The notes below the pieces were generated by a model that was given only the letters and a program-made list of their open reading frames with translations, had not been told where the DNA came from and did no database searches. 64,000 bases of DNA, from contig JBEKUJ010000005.1 of the NCBI GenBank assembly GCA_049515135.1, positions 1-64,000 of the forward strand. Reading direction: 5' to 3'. Origin of the DNA: Fen-1364 sp049515135. Its GTDB lineage: Bacteria; Spirochaetota; Spirochaetia; SZUA-6; Fen-1364. The translations under genes and the position numbers were made by a program. This document shows, in pieces, positions 47,786 through 56,924 of this stretch (its first letter is position 1; every line of letters starts with the position of its first letter).

Positions 47786-49564
47786 ATGAAACAGTTCAAC
47801 CGGGCTTTCTTTCGCGACCTGTGGAGCATCGTGAAACCGTACTGGTGGCACTCGGAGGAGCGCTGGATGGCGCGCGTCCTGCTCCTTGCCATTGTTCTGC
47901 TGAACCTGCTCATGGTGTACATCTCGTACCGTATCACCGAGTGGTACAACACCTTCTGGAACGCGCTGCAGAAGTACGATGCCCCCGATGCGTGGCACCA
48001 GCTCCTGGTCTTCTTCATCCTGGTCATCCCCTATATCATCGCAGCCGTCTATCAGACCTACCTGACGCAGATGCTGCAGATCCGCTGGCGGCAGTGGCTG
48101 ACAAAACGATACGTGGATGCCTGGTTGTCGCGCGGCACCTACTACCAGATGCAGGTGCTCGGCGACGGAACCGACAACCCCGATCAGCGCATCAGCCAGG
48201 ACCTGGCCACATTCTCCTCCCAGACCCTCAATTTCGTGATCGGCGTGATCAGCTCGGTCACCACGCTGGCGGCATTCCTTGCCATGCTCTGGACGCTTTC
48301 CGCTCAAGTGGCAATACCCTGGCACGGCGCAAAGATTGTCATTCCCGGCTACCTGGTCTGGGCGGCCGTGCTCTACTCCGTGTGCGGCACGGTCCTCACG
48401 GCCGTCGTTGGGCGCAGGCTCATTCACCTGAACTTCAACCAGGAACGCTTCAACGCGGATTTCCGATTCAGCCTGGTGCGCCTCAGGGAAAACAGCGAAT
48501 CCATTGCCATGTACCGCGGCGAGGCCCAGGAGCGGGGGCATCTTTTGGCCCGGTTCGCAAACGTGTTCCGCAACTTCTGGCAGATCATGCGCAGGACAAA
48601 GCGCCTGAACTGGTGGGTCTCAGGGTACGGCCAGGCTGCCGTCATCTTCCCCATCCTGGTCAGCATGCCCGCATATTTTGCCAAGGTGATCCAGATCGGT
48701 TCCATCATGCAGATCTCAAGCGCCTTCGGCCAGGTGCAGGGCGCGCTTTCCTTCATTGTGAACAGCTACACCGACCTGGCCAGCTGGCACGCGGTGGTGG
48801 ACCGGTTGCGGTTCTTCCAGCAGGCAATGGACAAGATCAATTCGATACGGGAGAAGCACGCGAATATCGTCCGCCATGACGGAACAGCCCTGCGGCTTCG
48901 CGGCTTGAATGTCCGCCTGCCTGGCGGCCGCCAGCTGGTGACCGGCCTGAACCTCGAGCTTGCCCCCGGCGGACGGCTTCTTGTCATGGGGGCCTCCGGA
49001 AGCGGCAAGAGCACCCTCATGCGCACGCTGGCCGGAATCTGGCCTTTCGGCGAGGGGACCGTCGAGCTTCCCGAGCGCGAAAGCGTGCTTTTCATGCCGC
49101 AGAAGCCGTACCTGCCCCTTGGCACACTGCGGGAAGCGCTTCTCTATCCTTTCGGCAGCCCCGGCACGAGCGATGCCCAGCTGGCCTCCGCGCTTGACCA
49201 TGCAGGCCTCCCGGAGCTCTTCGACCTGCGCGATGAGAGCCGCATGTGGGCGCACGTGCTTTCCCTCGGCGAGCAGCAGCGGCTGGCCTTTGGCCGCATC
49301 TTTCTCCAGCGACCCGCGTGGGTCTTCATGGATGAGGCCACCTCCGCAATCGACGAGCCTGCTGAAGGCCAGCTGTATCGGACGCTCATGGACCTTCTCC
49401 CGCAGACTGCCATCGTGAGCGTCGGCCACCGCTCGAGCCTGCTTGCCTTTCACGACGCTCGGCTGGTCCTTACCGGAGGGGGGCTCTGGCAGGTGGAGGA
49501 GGTCAACGGAGCAAACGGGGATGGCACTGCGCGAAGGGCTTCCGTTGCGGGAGGAGCCACCTGA
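47786..49564 (+). CDS. YddA/SbmA-BacA-like ABC exporter (ABCD-type)
   Basis: The 592-residue protein joins a membrane domain (about 1-370; opening FFRDLWSIVKPYWWHSEERWMA, with the SbmA-type DNPDQRISQDL loop) to an ATPase (about 380-590; Walker A GASGSGKSTLMRTL, signature SLGEQQRLAFGR, Walker B WVFMDEATSAID). The full-length form equals YddA of E. coli and the ABCD/peroxisomal ALD-like family; SbmA lacks the ATPase. Substrates in the family include peptides and, for related vitamin B12 importers, cobalamin. Its stop overlaps the next gene (ATGG/TGA join at 49564). Confidence 0.9.
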   Translation: MKQFNRAFFRDLWSIVKPYWWHSEERWMARVLLLAIVLLNLLMVYISYRITEWYNTFWNALQKYDAPDAWHQLLVFFILVIPYIIAAVYQTYLTQMLQIRWRQWLTKRYVDAWLSRGTYYQMQVLGDGTDNPDQRISQDLATFSSQTLNFVIGVISSVTTLAAFLAMLWTLSAQVAIPWHGAKIVIPGYLVWAAVLYSVCGTVLTAVVGRRLIHLNFNQERFNADFRFSLVRLRENSESIAMYRGEAQERGHLLARFANVFRNFWQIMRRTKRLNWWVSGYGQAAVIFPILVSMPAYFAKVIQIGSIMQISSAFGQVQGALSFIVNSYTDLASWHAVVDRLRFFQQAMDKINSIREKHANIVRHDGTALRLRGLNVRLPGGRQLVTGLNLELAPGGRLLVMGASGSGKSTLMRTLAGIWPFGEGTVELPERESVLFMPQKPYLPLGTLREALLYPFGSPGTSDAQLASALDHAGLPELFDLRDESRMWAHVLSLGEQQRLAFGRIFLQRPAWVFMDEATSAIDEPAEGQLYRTLMDLLPQTAIVSVGHRSSLLAFHDARLVLTGGGLWQVEEVNGANGDGTARRASVAGGAT

Positions 49565-50826
49565 TGGCGCGGCAAAGGCTTCGAATGCCGATCCCTGCTG
49601 CCGTGGCGGTGCTCGTAGCGATGGCATTTCTTGCCGGAGCGGGCGTGGACAGAGCCGTGCATACCCGGCCAGCACCTCAGGGTCCCGCGCTCCAGCGGCC
49701 CAGCCTGGACTTCGCTCTCATTCACCAGGCGTGGGACATCATCATCCGCGAGTATGTGGACAGATCGGCCGTGGGCTCCGGAGCGCTGACTGCGGGGGCA
49801 ATCAACGGGATGGTAGACTCCCTGGGCGACACCGGCCACAGCACGTATCTCACGCCGACCATGGTGGATGAAGAGCGCTCCATGATGCGGGGGGAGTATG
49901 TCGGGGTGGGTCTGGAGATCACGCAGAAGAACGATGGCGTGGTCATTGCCGCGCCCCTTGACGGCTCGCCCGCCATACGGGCCGGGCTCCGCGCCGGACA
50001 GCAGATACTCAAGGTAAACGGACAGTCCGTCGAGGGCCTGGGCCTCAGCCAGGTCGTCAGCCTCATCATCGGTCCCGCGGAGACCACTGTGGTGCTGAGC
50101 ATCTACGATCCGGCCTCCGGCAACACTTCCGAGGTGCCGCTGAAGCGCGCCCGGATACGGGTGGACAATGTGTCGTGGAGACCTTTCCCCGGCTACCCCT
50201 TTGCGGACCTGAGAGTCGCGGCGTTCAGCAGGGGAGTGGCAAAAGAGGTCGGGGCGGCCCTCCGCCAGATCGAAGATATGAAGCTCCAGGGGGTCGTCCT
50301 GGACCTGCGTAACGACCCGGGCGGCGACCTTCATGAAGCCATCGGCGTCGCCAGCCAGTTCCTCCCCGACGGGGACGTGGTGCTTGAGAAAGACGCAAAG
50401 GGAAGGGTCATGCACGATGCGGTCCAGGCAGGAGGCGTGGCAACGGCCCTTCCCCTTGTCGTGCTGATCAACGAAGGAACGGCGAGCGGGGCTGAGATCG
50501 TTGCGGGGGCCATCCAGGACGCTAAACGGGCCTCGCTCATCGGGGAGACCACATTCGGCACGGGCACGGTGCTGCAGAACTTTCCCCTTTCAGACGGGTC
50601 CTCCCTCCTGCTGGCGGTGCGGGAATGGCTGACGCCCAGCGGCCGTACCATCTGGCACAAGGGAATCGTCCCCGACATGCCGGTTTCCCTGCCCCCGGGC
50701 GCCACCCTGCTTACCCCGTCGATCATGAACGGGATATCGCAAAAAGGGCTGGAGACCGGCTCGGACTCGCAGATGAAAAGAGCGCTCGGGGTCCTCACCC
50801 TGTCCTCCACCGCCTCCCGCCGTTGA
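49564..50826 (+). CDS. S41/C-terminal-processing peptidase homologue, catalytic Lys missing
   Basis: The 420-residue protein has an N-terminal membrane/signal segment (PAAVAVLVAMAFLAGAGVD), an S41 N-domain, a PDZ domain (about 105-185; EYVGVGLEITQKNDGVVIAAPLDGSPAIRAGLRAGQQIL) and the tail-protease fold with Ser308 in INEGTASGAEIVAGA. The lysine of the Ser-Lys dyad (normally TFGKG) is Thr333 here: TFGTGTVLQNFPLSDGSS. So either another residue assists or the protein is a non-catalytic homologue. It follows the ABC exporter by an overlap. Confidence 0.85.
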   Translation: MARQRLRMPIPAAVAVLVAMAFLAGAGVDRAVHTRPAPQGPALQRPSLDFALIHQAWDIIIREYVDRSAVGSGALTAGAINGMVDSLGDTGHSTYLTPTMVDEERSMMRGEYVGVGLEITQKNDGVVIAAPLDGSPAIRAGLRAGQQILKVNGQSVEGLGLSQVVSLIIGPAETTVVLSIYDPASGNTSEVPLKRARIRVDNVSWRPFPGYPFADLRVAAFSRGVAKEVGAALRQIEDMKLQGVVLDLRNDPGGDLHEAIGVASQFLPDGDVVLEKDAKGRVMHDAVQAGGVATALPLVVLINEGTASGAEIVAGAIQDAKRASLIGETTFGTGTVLQNFPLSDGSSLLLAVREWLTPSGRTIWHKGIVPDMPVSLPPGATLLTPSIMNGISQKGLETGSDSQMKRALGVLTLSSTASRR

Positions 50827-50870
50827 CTTTTTCCGCTGTTTCCATCTCCATAGGCCACACGAGGTGAAAA

Positions 50871-52187
50871 ATGGCCGAAGCACGCGGAGACCCAGCCAAG
50901 AAGCAGGAGACTGTCCGCCTTGTTCTGGAGGGCAGGGAGTACGAGCTGCCTGTCGTGCGCGGCACCGAGGGGGAGAAGGCCATTGACATCACTAGCCTTC
51001 GCAAGGCAACGGGATTTATAACCCTTGACACGGGCTACGAGAATACCGGCTCCTGCCGCAGCTCCATCACCTTCATCGACGGAGAAAAGGGGATCCTTCG
51101 CTACCGCGGCTATCCCATCGAGGAGCTGGCGGAGAAGTCGACGTTCACGGAGGTGGCATACCTCCTGCTCTACGGAGAGCTGCCGAACATCAGGGAGCTG
51201 GAGGAGTTTTCCACTTTCCTCAACGAATCCTCCCTGATCCATGAGGACATGCTCCATTTCTTCGTGGGATTTCCCCGGGGATCCCATCCTATGGGAATCC
51301 TGGCCACAACTGTGGCCTCCCTGTCCACGTTCTATCCCATCCCCGAGATCATGGACGAGACTTCCGAGCGTCAGATCCTGGCCAACCTCATTTCGCAAGT
51401 CCGGACCATCGCCGCGATCTCGTACAAGAAGTCCATCGGGGAGCCGATCGTGTACCCCTCGTACCGGCTCCGCTATGTGCCGAACTTCCTGAACATGATG
51501 TTCTCATCCCCCGTGAAGGAGTCGAGGCTGGACGACGACATCGTGAGGGCAATCGATCTTTTCCTCATCCTCCATGCGGACCACGAGCAGAACTGCAGCA
51601 CCTCCACGGTGCGGCTCACCGGCTCCAGCCTTGCCAATGTGTATGCCGTCATCTCCGCCGGAATCTCCGCGCTCTGGGGACCGCGCCATGGGGGGGCCAA
51701 CCAGGAAGTCATCAGGATGCTGGAAAGGATCCGCAACGAGGGAGGCGACGGCACTGAGTTCGTGGCCAGGGCCAAGGACAGGAATACTCCGGACCGGCTC
51801 ATGGGATTCGGGCACAGGGTCTACAAGAGCTTCGACCCGCGGGCGAAAATCCTCAAGGACGCCTGCCATCGGCTCCTCAGAAAGCCGGGCATGGATGATC
51901 CTCTTTTCGAAATCGCCCTCCGCCTGGAGGAGATTGCCCTCAAGGACGAATACTTCGTGTCCCGCAACCTCTACCCCAACGTGGACTTCTATTCCGGGCT
52001 CATCCTGCGGGCCACGGGGATACCCTACGACATGTTCACGGTCCTTTTTGCAATCGGCCGGACCCCCGGCTGGCTGGCCCACTGGCGCGAGATGTACCAC
52101 AGCCAGGACTTCCGCATCATGCGGCCGCGCCAGGTCTACGTGGGAAGCACGGAGCGCCACTACATCGACCGCGGACACCGCAAGTAG
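50871..52187 (+). CDS. gltA: Citrate synthase
   Basis: The 438-residue enzyme condenses oxaloacetate and acetyl-CoA. Motifs include SSITFIDGEKGILRYRGYPI, LFLILHADHEQNCSTSTVRL (His of the substrate site), ISALWGPRHGGANQEV (catalytic His) and RLMGFGHRVYKSFDPRA (catalytic Arg/His and Asp later). It has the NADH-sensitive type I length. It opens with a short charged tail before VRLVLEGREYELPVV. A GAGGTGAAAA site precedes the ATG. It shows a functioning TCA entry. Confidence 0.95.
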   Translation: MAEARGDPAKKQETVRLVLEGREYELPVVRGTEGEKAIDITSLRKATGFITLDTGYENTGSCRSSITFIDGEKGILRYRGYPIEELAEKSTFTEVAYLLLYGELPNIRELEEFSTFLNESSLIHEDMLHFFVGFPRGSHPMGILATTVASLSTFYPIPEIMDETSERQILANLISQVRTIAAISYKKSIGEPIVYPSYRLRYVPNFLNMMFSSPVKESRLDDDIVRAIDLFLILHADHEQNCSTSTVRLTGSSLANVYAVISAGISALWGPRHGGANQEVIRMLERIRNEGGDGTEFVARAKDRNTPDRLMGFGHRVYKSFDPRAKILKDACHRLLRKPGMDDPLFEIALRLEEIALKDEYFVSRNLYPNVDFYSGLILRATGIPYDMFTVLFAIGRTPGWLAHWREMYHSQDFRIMRPRQVYVGSTERHYIDRGHRK

Positions 52188-52201
52188 CGCATCGTCCCCT
52201 T

Positions 52202-53086
52202 ATGAGAAGCTCATACACCCGCGGAATGCTCGTGATGGCTGCCTCCAGCCTCGTGTTCTCCGCGATGTCGCTCCTGGTTCCCTTCACCCGATCCATCAGC
52301 ACATCCATCGTCACCGCCGCCCGCTTCACCACGGGGATTGTCGTGATAGGCGGACTGGGCCTTTTCCGCGTCATTGAGCTGAAGCCGGTCAACAAGCTCT
52401 GGCTGATCGGCAGGGGAGTGTTCGGCGCGGCCTCCGTGTACCTCATGTACTTCGGGATGGTGAAGCTGGGGCTGGGCATGGGCACCATCCTCAGCTACAC
52501 GTACCCCGTGTTCGCCGCGCTTCTTGCCCCTTTCATCATCCGGGAGAAGCTGCGCCCCGACGTGTTTGTCGCGGTTGCCGTGTCGTTTGTCGGGATCTGG
52601 CTCGTGGTCAACCCGATGGGCGCCGCCGGCAGCGCGGCGCCGGGAGGATTTCCGGTCAGCGTCTACCAGCTCCTTGCCCTGCTCGGGGGGCTGCTTTCAG
52701 CGGTGGCAGTCGTCGCCATCCGCAAGCTTCAGGCCACCGACTCGCCGTACATGATCTATCTGGCGCAGTGCGTGTTCGGGGCGATCGTCATTGGATATCC
52801 CACGGCCGCCAGCTCTTTCGCATTTGCCCTTCCCCTGTGGCTGGTCCTTGCCGGGATCGGCATCCTTGCCACCGCGGCCCAGCTCCTGATGACAACGGCG
52901 TACCGCGACCTACCGGCGACAGAGGGGAGCCTCCTTGCCTTTCTGGTGCCCGTTGTCAACAGCATCCTCGGCGTCGTGGTCTTCGGTGAAAGCATGCAGC
53001 CGTTGACCATCGCCGGCGCGCTTCTTGTCCTGGCCGCCTGTGCCTACGTCGCGTTGCGGGAAAGGATCATGGGGCTTTTTGGCTGA
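52202..53086 (+). CDS. EamA/DMT-family transporter 1
   Basis: The 294-residue protein has ten predicted helices in two EamA repeats (FSAMSLLVPFTRSISTSIVTA; repeat 2 ...FGAIVIGYPTAASSFAFALPLWLV), with PVFAALLAPFIIREKLRPDVFVAV and LLAFLVPVVNSILGVVVFGE as the repeated ends. DMT proteins of this type often export metabolites such as amino acids. It lies 15 bases after gltA. The substrate is not shown by sequence. Confidence 0.87.
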   Translation: MRSSYTRGMLVMAASSLVFSAMSLLVPFTRSISTSIVTAARFTTGIVVIGGLGLFRVIELKPVNKLWLIGRGVFGAASVYLMYFGMVKLGLGMGTILSYTYPVFAALLAPFIIREKLRPDVFVAVAVSFVGIWLVVNPMGAAGSAAPGGFPVSVYQLLALLGGLLSAVAVVAIRKLQATDSPYMIYLAQCVFGAIVIGYPTAASSFAFALPLWLVLAGIGILATAAQLLMTTAYRDLPATEGSLLAFLVPVVNSILGVVVFGESMQPLTIAGALLVLAACAYVALRERIMGLFG

Positions 53087-53131
53087 ACGACGCCCGCTGC
53101 CCGCGGCCGCCGGAAGAGGTATCTTTCTCCC

Positions 53132-54049
53132 ATGGTTAACCCACGGCGCGGCTACATCCTCGCCGCGCTGAACATGCTTGTCAGCGGCGTGGCGGTCTAC
53201 GTCAACAGCCTCGGGGTCAGGATGTTCAGCGACTCCACCGTCTACACGGCGGGAAAGAACCTCGTGGTGGGAATTGCTTTCCTTGTCCCCCTTGTCTTCT
53301 CTGCGGAGAAACGGGCGGCGTTCCGGGACCGCAGCGGCCGTGAGTGGATATTCCTGGTCCTGGTTGCTGTCATCGGTGGATGCGTCTCCTATGCCTTGTA
53401 CTTTCGGGGCCTTGAGCTGTCCACACCGGTGACCGCGTCTCTGATCGACCACACCCAGTTCCTTTTTGTCGCGCTGTTTGCCGCGGCCTTTCTCCGTGAG
53501 CGCTGGAGACCATCCCTCTGGGCGGCCCTCGTGGTCCTGCTGGCGGGCCTGAGCGTCGGCATCGCCGCAAGCACTGTGAGGCTGGACGCCGGCGTTCCCT
53601 TCATCATTGGCGCCACGCTCCTGTTCGCGGCTGACTTCATCCTCATGAAGGTCCTGCTTCGCACCGTATCACCATTGACCGTAATGACCGCAAAGATGGG
53701 CCTCGGCTCTTTGCTGCTGCTCCTTCTGGTGGCTGCCTCAGGCCATGTCGGAACTGCCCTGCGTCTGTCGGCGCTCCAGGCCGGATTTCTCCTTGTGACG
53801 GGGCTCATCCTGCTGGCTTTCACCGTCACATCGGTGCTCGGGCTTCGCCTTGCGTCGGCAACCGCGGTGACCGCCATCCCCGCAGGATCTCCCATAATCA
53901 CCACGGCGCTCGTCGCCCTTTCCCGAAAAGTCGCCATTCCCCCGTCCCAGTGGCTCGGCTACTCCCTTGCCCTTCTTGCCGTGCTTGCCATATTCATTCT
54001 GGGCTCCCGGCACGAGGCCCAGGTCTCCGCCCGGGAGGAGATCGTGTGA
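53132..54049 (+). CDS. EamA/DMT-family transporter 2
   Basis: This 305-residue second EamA protein has ten helices (MLVSGVAVYVNSLGVRMF, LIDHTQFLFVALFAAAFLRERWRPSLWAALVV, ...ITTALVALSRKVAIPPSQWLGYSLALLAVL). It differs clearly from its neighbour at 52202 but is of the same class; the two may be paralogues or act on different metabolites. It joins the next gene by a GTGA overlap at 54046-54049. Confidence 0.86.
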   Translation: MVNPRRGYILAALNMLVSGVAVYVNSLGVRMFSDSTVYTAGKNLVVGIAFLVPLVFSAEKRAAFRDRSGREWIFLVLVAVIGGCVSYALYFRGLELSTPVTASLIDHTQFLFVALFAAAFLRERWRPSLWAALVVLLAGLSVGIAASTVRLDAGVPFIIGATLLFAADFILMKVLLRTVSPLTVMTAKMGLGSLLLLLLVAASGHVGTALRLSALQAGFLLVTGLILLAFTVTSVLGLRLASATAVTAIPAGSPIITTALVALSRKVAIPPSQWLGYSLALLAVLAIFILGSRHEAQVSAREEIV

Positions 54050-54783
54050 GCGCCGGTCTTCTGCTCTTTGCCCGATATGCCTTTCCGCCCAACCGTCTGG
54101 GCTATTGCGGCTCCGAGGATCATCAATCGCTTTTCGGTTATCTCAGCGAGGACAAGGCTGACGCCGGCCTGCTCGACCTTGCCCGGAAGTTCGAGGGGGC
54201 CTATCCCTATCTGCGGCTCATCGCGGAAGCCAGTGGGCTGGCGGATCCATTCGACCGTCGCGTGGTTGAGGCCTACTGGATCGGAAACCCTCTGCTGGAG
54301 CGAGTAAGCGCATCTCCGTTCTACGAGTCACTCAAGGAGAGGTTTCTCCCTCGCGTGGGCACACGCGAGCTCTCCTGGATGGGCAGTGCCCTGTCCGATG
54401 GCGCAAAGCCCCACCACACCTTCCATGTCCTGGAGATCTACCGCCGGGCCGGGCTCCTGCGTGACGCCCGGGCGGCAATTGCGCTGGACCGCATGGACCA
54501 GTGCCGGATCAGCTGGGGCCGCGTGAAGCTGGTGGAGGGAGCAGAGCTGGTTGTGGACCGCCCGCCGCTCGTCATGGAGAATGGCAGGCTGGACGTTGGC
54601 CGGCCCGCGGCTGCAAGGATAGTGAGAAAAATCGAAGACCGCGGGTACCTGGACGACCTGCGCCCGGGGGACATGGTCTCCATCCATTGGAACTGGGCGT
54701 GCGACCGGTTGGACAACCAGGGGCTGCGCCAGCTCATCCGGTGCACCCGACGGGCCATCGCTCACGCCAACATGACTCTCTGA
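54046..54783 (+). CDS. DUF6390-like protein, unknown function
   Basis: The start is the GTG at 54046, overlapping the upstream stop; an earlier ATG at 53950 lies inside the transporter gene. The 245-residue protein reads LLLFARYAFPPNRLGYCGSEDHQSL, then DGAKPHHTFHVLEIYRRAGLLRD, and VSIHWNWACDRLDNQGLRQL near the end. I associate these words with DUF6390, described mainly in actinobacteria; no function is established. It has no signal peptide or membrane helix. Coupling to a DMT transporter suggests a metabolic role, which is only inference. Confidence 0.7.
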   Translation: MSAGLLLFARYAFPPNRLGYCGSEDHQSLFGYLSEDKADAGLLDLARKFEGAYPYLRLIAEASGLADPFDRRVVEAYWIGNPLLERVSASPFYESLKERFLPRVGTRELSWMGSALSDGAKPHHTFHVLEIYRRAGLLRDARAAIALDRMDQCRISWGRVKLVEGAELVVDRPPLVMENGRLDVGRPAAARIVRKIEDRGYLDDLRPGDMVSIHWNWACDRLDNQGLRQLIRCTRRAIAHANMTL

Positions 54784-54789
54784 ACCGGC

Positions 54790-55737
54790 TCACCTCATCA
54801 CGCCGGTCAGGACCAGAGCGCCGGCAACGATCGCAATGGCTATCCTGTACCATCCGAAAAGAGCGAGGCTCCTCGTTTTCAGGTAGTCGACCATCCAGCG
54901 CACAGCAATGAACGCGGACACGCCGGCGAAGAGGAGGCCGATGAGCGGGGATGCCCAGCCGAAGCTCGCCACGATCAGGTGGCCGAGCTTCAGCCCCTCG
55001 TAGATCGTGGCAGCGCCCAGGGTGACGAGCCCCAGAAGGAAGCTGTACTCCACCGCGGCCGACACGGAGAGGCCCACGAACATTCCGCCCGCAATCGTCA
55101 CGAGGCTTCGGCTCACGCCCGGCCACAGGGACAGCACCTGGGCAAGCCCGATGAGCAGGGCAGTCCTCCACGTCAGGCCCTCGATCCCCGGACCTTCCCG
55201 CCCCCTCCAGCGCACAAGGACAAGGAGAATGAAGACCCCGCCCACAAGCCAGGCTCCTGCCACGGGCCACAAGCCGTAGAGATAGCGCTTGATCGTGTCT
55301 TCCAGCACAAGCCCGATGAGAGCGGCAGGGAGGAAGGAGACCACGACATTGCCGAGCAGGCGCAGTCCCTCGCGGTCCTGCCCGATGATGCCCCGCGCCA
55401 TGCCCTTGATCCTCCCGAAGGAGATCAGGAACACGGCTATGATAGCGCCCGCCTGGATGCAGATGGCGTAGGCGTCGGAGGCGTTCTTTTCCTCCGGTGT
55501 TGCCCAGAGACCCAGGAGGCCCTGGACGATGGTGAGGTGGCCCGTTGAGCTCACCGGCAGATACTCGGTCAGCCCTTCGACGATTCCCAGGATCATGGCC
55601 TGCGGGACGCTCATGGCGGTGCGTGGAGCGGCCGGCAGCAGCGGAGCGCCCGCCTGGAAGGCGGGGGCCTCTTGCGCGATGAGCGGCACCGCGATGACGG
55701 CCGCGAGAACGAATATGGAGGCGATCTTTTTTGCCAT
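54790..55737 (-). CDS. uppP: Undecaprenyl-diphosphatase (UppP/BacA), with N-terminal extension
   Basis: UppP dephosphorylates undecaprenyl pyrophosphate to recycle the lipid carrier of wall synthesis. The 315-residue membrane protein has GIVEGLTEYLPVSSTGHLTI (the E/SS motif) and LSLWPGVSRSLVTIAGGMFVG (the PGxSRS motif). Before the conserved start there are about 40 extra residues forming a signal-like segment (MAKKIASIFVLAAVIAVPLI), unusual for this family. It is the last gene of an operon with two aminotransferase genes. Confidence 0.92.
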   Translation of the reverse strand: MAKKIASIFVLAAVIAVPLIAQEAPAFQAGAPLLPAAPRTAMSVPQAMILGIVEGLTEYLPVSSTGHLTIVQGLLGLWATPEEKNASDAYAICIQAGAIIAVFLISFGRIKGMARGIIGQDREGLRLLGNVVVSFLPAALIGLVLEDTIKRYLYGLWPVAGAWLVGGVFILLVLVRWRGREGPGIEGLTWRTALLIGLAQVLSLWPGVSRSLVTIAGGMFVGLSVSAAVEYSFLLGLVTLGAATIYEGLKLGHLIVASFGWASPLIGLLFAGVSAFIAVRWMVDYLKTRSLALFGWYRIAIAIVAGALVLTGVMR

Positions 55738-55739
55738 GG

Positions 55740-56924
55740 TCAGACCCCCAGCTTCCTTGCCGCCTTCTCGAAGCCGGCCAGGGATTTCTCGATGAACGCC
55801 GTATCGACGCAGTAGGCGATGCGGAAGTACCCGGGAAAGCTGAAGCCCCGGCCCGGAACGACGAGCACCAACTCCTCCTGGAGAGCCTGCACGAACGCAA
55901 GGTCATCCCCGCCGGGCGCCTGGGGGAAAACATAGAAAGCTCCCTGGGGCGTGAAGAGCTGGTATCCCATGGAGCGGAGGGCAGAGCAGAAAAGGTCCCG
56001 CTTCCTTCTGTAGATCTCCACGTCCACGGACAACCCCTGGATCTTCGCCACCGTGCGCTGCATGAGAGCGGGGGCATTCACATATCCAAGGATCCGGGTG
56101 CAGAGGATGATGCCGTCAACGAGTCTCTTTGCGTCCTCTGCCTCCGGGCTGACCGCCACGTGTCCGATGCGCTCTCCGGGAAGGGAGAGGTCTTTTGAAT
56201 GCGAGGTGACCACGATGGAGTGCGGGTACAGGCTCATGATCCCCGGGACCTCCGTCCCATCGTACGCGAGCTTCCGGTAGGGCTCATCGGCAAGCAGGTA
56301 GATCACCCTGCCGTTTTTCCTGCCCGCCCGGGTGAGCATGTCCGCGAGCTCCAAGAGGGTCTGCCGGGGATAGATGCGCCCTGTCGGATTGTTGGGGGAG
56401 TTCACCAGCACGGCCGCCGTGCGCGGCCCGATCCTGCTCTCCAGGCCGGCCACATCCAGGTCGAAGTCTTTCGTCGACGGAGCAAGGACGAGCTTGCCGC
56501 CGTGGTTGTCCACGTAGGAGGCGTATTCCATGAAGCAAGGCGTGGGTGCAACCACTTCGTCGCCGTGGTTCAGGATGGCCTTGAGCGCGGAGTTCAGCCC
56601 GCCGCTTGCGCCGCACGACATGACAACGTGGGTCCCGTCAACGGCGACACCCTGCTCACGGGACACAAGCTCCGCCACCCGGGCGCGCGTCTCCGGATAG
56701 CCCGCATTCGGCATATAGCCGTGCTTCAGCGGGATGGAGGATTCGACCACCTCACGCAGCGCTTTCTGGAACTCCGCGGGGGGCTCCACGTCCGGGTTTC
56801 CGAGGCTGAAATCGCACACCCTGTCCGCCCCGTACTGCGCCCGCAGCGCGTTGCCTGCCTCGAACATGCGCCTGATCCACGACGAGGTCTCCATCATGCC
56901 GAGGATTTTGCTACTGACCGCCAT
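55740..56924 (-). CDS. PLP-dependent aminotransferase (class I/II, AspC-like)
   Basis: I start at the ATG at 56922-56924; a longer frame upstream only crosses hisC. The 394-residue protein has FSLGNPDVEPPAEF, GYMPNAGYPETRARVAEL, SPNNPTGRIYPRQTL, a cofactor aspartate/tyrosine in LADEPYRKLAYDG, and the Schiff-base lysine in VVTSHSKDLSLPGERIG. It resembles alanine/aspartate-type transaminases. It overlaps hisC by 14 bases and precedes uppP by three bases, so it is translated with both. Its amino donor is not fixed by sequence. Confidence 0.88.
   Translation of the reverse strand: MAVSSKILGMMETSSWIRRMFEAGNALRAQYGADRVCDFSLGNPDVEPPAEFQKALREVVESSIPLKHGYMPNAGYPETRARVAELVSREQGVAVDGTHVVMSCGASGGLNSALKAILNHGDEVVAPTPCFMEYASYVDNHGGKLVLAPSTKDFDLDVAGLESRIGPRTAAVLVNSPNNPTGRIYPRQTLLELADMLTRAGRKNGRVIYLLADEPYRKLAYDGTEVPGIMSLYPHSIVVTSHSKDLSLPGERIGHVAVSPEAEDAKRLVDGIILCTRILGYVNAPALMQRTVAKIQGLSVDVEIYRRKRDLFCSALRSMGYQLFTPQGAFYVFPQAPGGDDLAFVQALQEELVLVVPGRGFSFPGYFRIAYCVDTAFIEKSLAGFEKAARKLGV

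Noticed and set aside
46824..47789. Long plus-strand open frame opposite the 970-residue protease gene
   Set aside because: It has no conserved motif and no ribosome binding site. The minus-strand frame has signal peptide, HELTH motif and propeller repeats.
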